Below are positions 63,243 to 64,000 of a stretch of 64,000 nt of DNA, piece after piece. The stretch's first letter is position 1. The number at the start of each line of letters is the position of its first letter. Source of the stretch: Dyadobacter linearis (GTDB lineage Bacteria; Bacteroidota; Bacteroidia; Cytophagales; Spirosomataceae); assembly GCF_907165045.1 (NCBI RefSeq), contig NZ_CAJRAU010000002.1, forward strand, positions 682,001 to 746,000, written 5' to 3'. Made by a program: the position numbers and the translations under genes. Below the pieces are notes generated by a model that did not search any database, was not told where the DNA came from, and saw only the letters and a program-made list of their open reading frames with translations.

Positions 63243-64000
63243 CTACGAGTACCTCCTCACCAGCAGCGCCACATTCTCCACGTGGTGCGTGTTTGGGAAC
63301 ATATCTACCGGCTGCACTTTGGTAACCTCATAATCTTCCGACATCAACGCCAGATCTCGCGCCTGCGTGGCTGTGTTGCAGCTTACATATACGACGCGAT
63401 CGGGTGCGGCTTTCAGGATTGTTTCTACAACAGGCTGGTCCATTCCGGCGCGTGGCGGGTCGGTAATAATCACGTCGGGCCTGCCATGGGTTTCCAGGAA
63501 GCTTTCATTCATGATATTGCGCATATCACCCGCGAAAAATGACGTATTCGTAATCCCGTTCAGTTCGGAGTTCCGGCGCGCGTCCTGCACCGCAGCTTCC
63601 ACGTATTCCACTCCGACTACTTTTTTCGCTCTTCTCGCTACGAAATTCGCAATGGTCCCGGTTCCTGTATACAAGTCGTAAACCGACTCATTTCCCGTCA
63701 GACCCGCATATTCTCTTGCTACGCTGAAAAGCTGGTAAGCCTGGTCAGAGTTGGTCTGATAGAAAGATTTTGGCCCGACCAGAAACGTGAGGTCTTCCAT
63801 GGTTTCGCGGATAAAAGTCTCGCCCGAATAATGGATTACTTCCTGGTCCTGGTAGGAATCGTTTCCCTTCAAATTGATAATATAGTTCAGCGAAGTGATC
63901 TCAGGGTGCGTTTTGTGCATATATTCCATCACCTCGGCGATCACCTCTTCATTATTCGCCCCAAACTGTACGATCACCATCACGTCGCCGGTATTGGCCG
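63243..64000 (-). CDS. rlmD: 23S rRNA (uracil-5-)-methyltransferase RlmD-type, C-terminal part
   Basis: The C-terminal 250 residues of a SAM-dependent rRNA or tRNA uracil-5-methyltransferase; the frame is open to the window end, so the TRAM domain and start lie beyond 64000. Visible are the SAM site VYDLYTGTGTIANF, ITDPPRAGM and the catalytic-Cys block VYVSCNTATQARDL, then the C-terminal DMFPNTHHVENVALL. RlmD versus TrmA-type target cannot be settled from this part. It ends 9 bases after the hairpin repeat. Confidence 0.92.
   Translation of the reverse strand, partial: ANTGDVMVIVQFGANNEEVIAEVMEYMHKTHPEITSLNYIINLKGNDSYQDQEVIHYSGETFIRETMEDLTFLVGPKSFYQTNSDQAYQLFSVAREYAGLTGNESVYDLYTGTGTIANFVARRAKKVVGVEYVEAAVQDARRNSELNGITNTSFFAGDMRNIMNESFLETHGRPDVIITDPPRAGMDQPVVETILKAAPDRVVYVSCNTATQARDLALMSEDYEVTKVQPVDMFPNTHHVENVALLVRRYS

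Noticed and set aside
1-64000. CRISPR arrays, insertion sequences, prophage genes, toxin-antitoxin or restriction systems
   Set aside because: No spaced direct repeats, no transposase or integrase motifs and no known defence genes were seen on either strand.

Overview
The window looks like chromosomal DNA of a Bacteroidota member of the order Cytophagales, most like Dyadobacter or a close relative in the Spirosomataceae. This is inferred from gene content and was not searched. The signs are two SusC/SusD pairs, C-terminal type IX secretion sorting domains (type A and type B), a short primary sigma factor without region 1.1, menaquinone synthesis by MenD, and promoters of the Bacteroidota form (TTTG or TTG, then TAnnTTTG) in front of several housekeeping genes. 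No phage, transposase, integrase or CRISPR array was found.

Bases 1-7140 hold the 3' end of gyrA, a secreted TPR protein with a strong terminator, a CotH-type spore-coat-kinase homologue broken by one in-frame TAG, and a DKNYY-repeat lipoprotein.

Bases 7163-26791 are the accessory heart of the window: a 19-kb block with every gene on the minus strand. In transcription order it is susC2-susD2; a membrane DUF2231/PSCyt1/DUF1549/DUF1553 cytochrome and a Tat-exported DUF1501 protein; susC1-susD1; and a c-type cytochrome with a dehydrogenase-like propeller followed by two tandem Tat-exported sugar isomerase-like TIM barrels. These form four transcription units. Three are closed by clear intrinsic terminators. 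Each is preceded by the same 15-base word CTGTCCTGTTCTGTC (three exact copies, one with 12 of 15 matches), with a second box exactly 24 bases away in at least two cases. I read this as one regulon: uptake across the outer membrane by two SusCD pairs, and periplasmic oxidation and isomerisation of the imported compound, with electrons passed to c-type hemes. The substrate cannot be read from the sequence.

Bases 26792-49300 return to core functions: a type B T9SS-sorted surface protein, an XRE regulator with repeated operator-like sites, dapD, gapA, a tonB-like/folC/trmB operon, a TPR/outer-membrane barrel/HU-SPOR envelope operon, a TPR lipoprotein, menD, the primary sigma factor, pnp and rpsO, an LptF/G permease with a START-like partner, and a tRNA with anticodon CAU.

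Bases 49416-64000 carry an MsbA-like ABC exporter, a small alkylation-repair-like group (2OG-Fe(II) oxygenase, a stand-alone Ada zinc domain lacking the methyl-acceptor cysteine, AlkA-like glycosylase), holA, acpH, a SlyD-like prolyl isomerase, dCMP deaminase, a DUF922 protein, a tightly packed phoH / M43 metalloprotease / comEC group, dnaB and the C-terminal part of rlmD. Two kinds of short intergenic repeat occur: a GATTGAAT octamer array in inverted pairs, and a CCCCTAAATCCCCT hairpin element.
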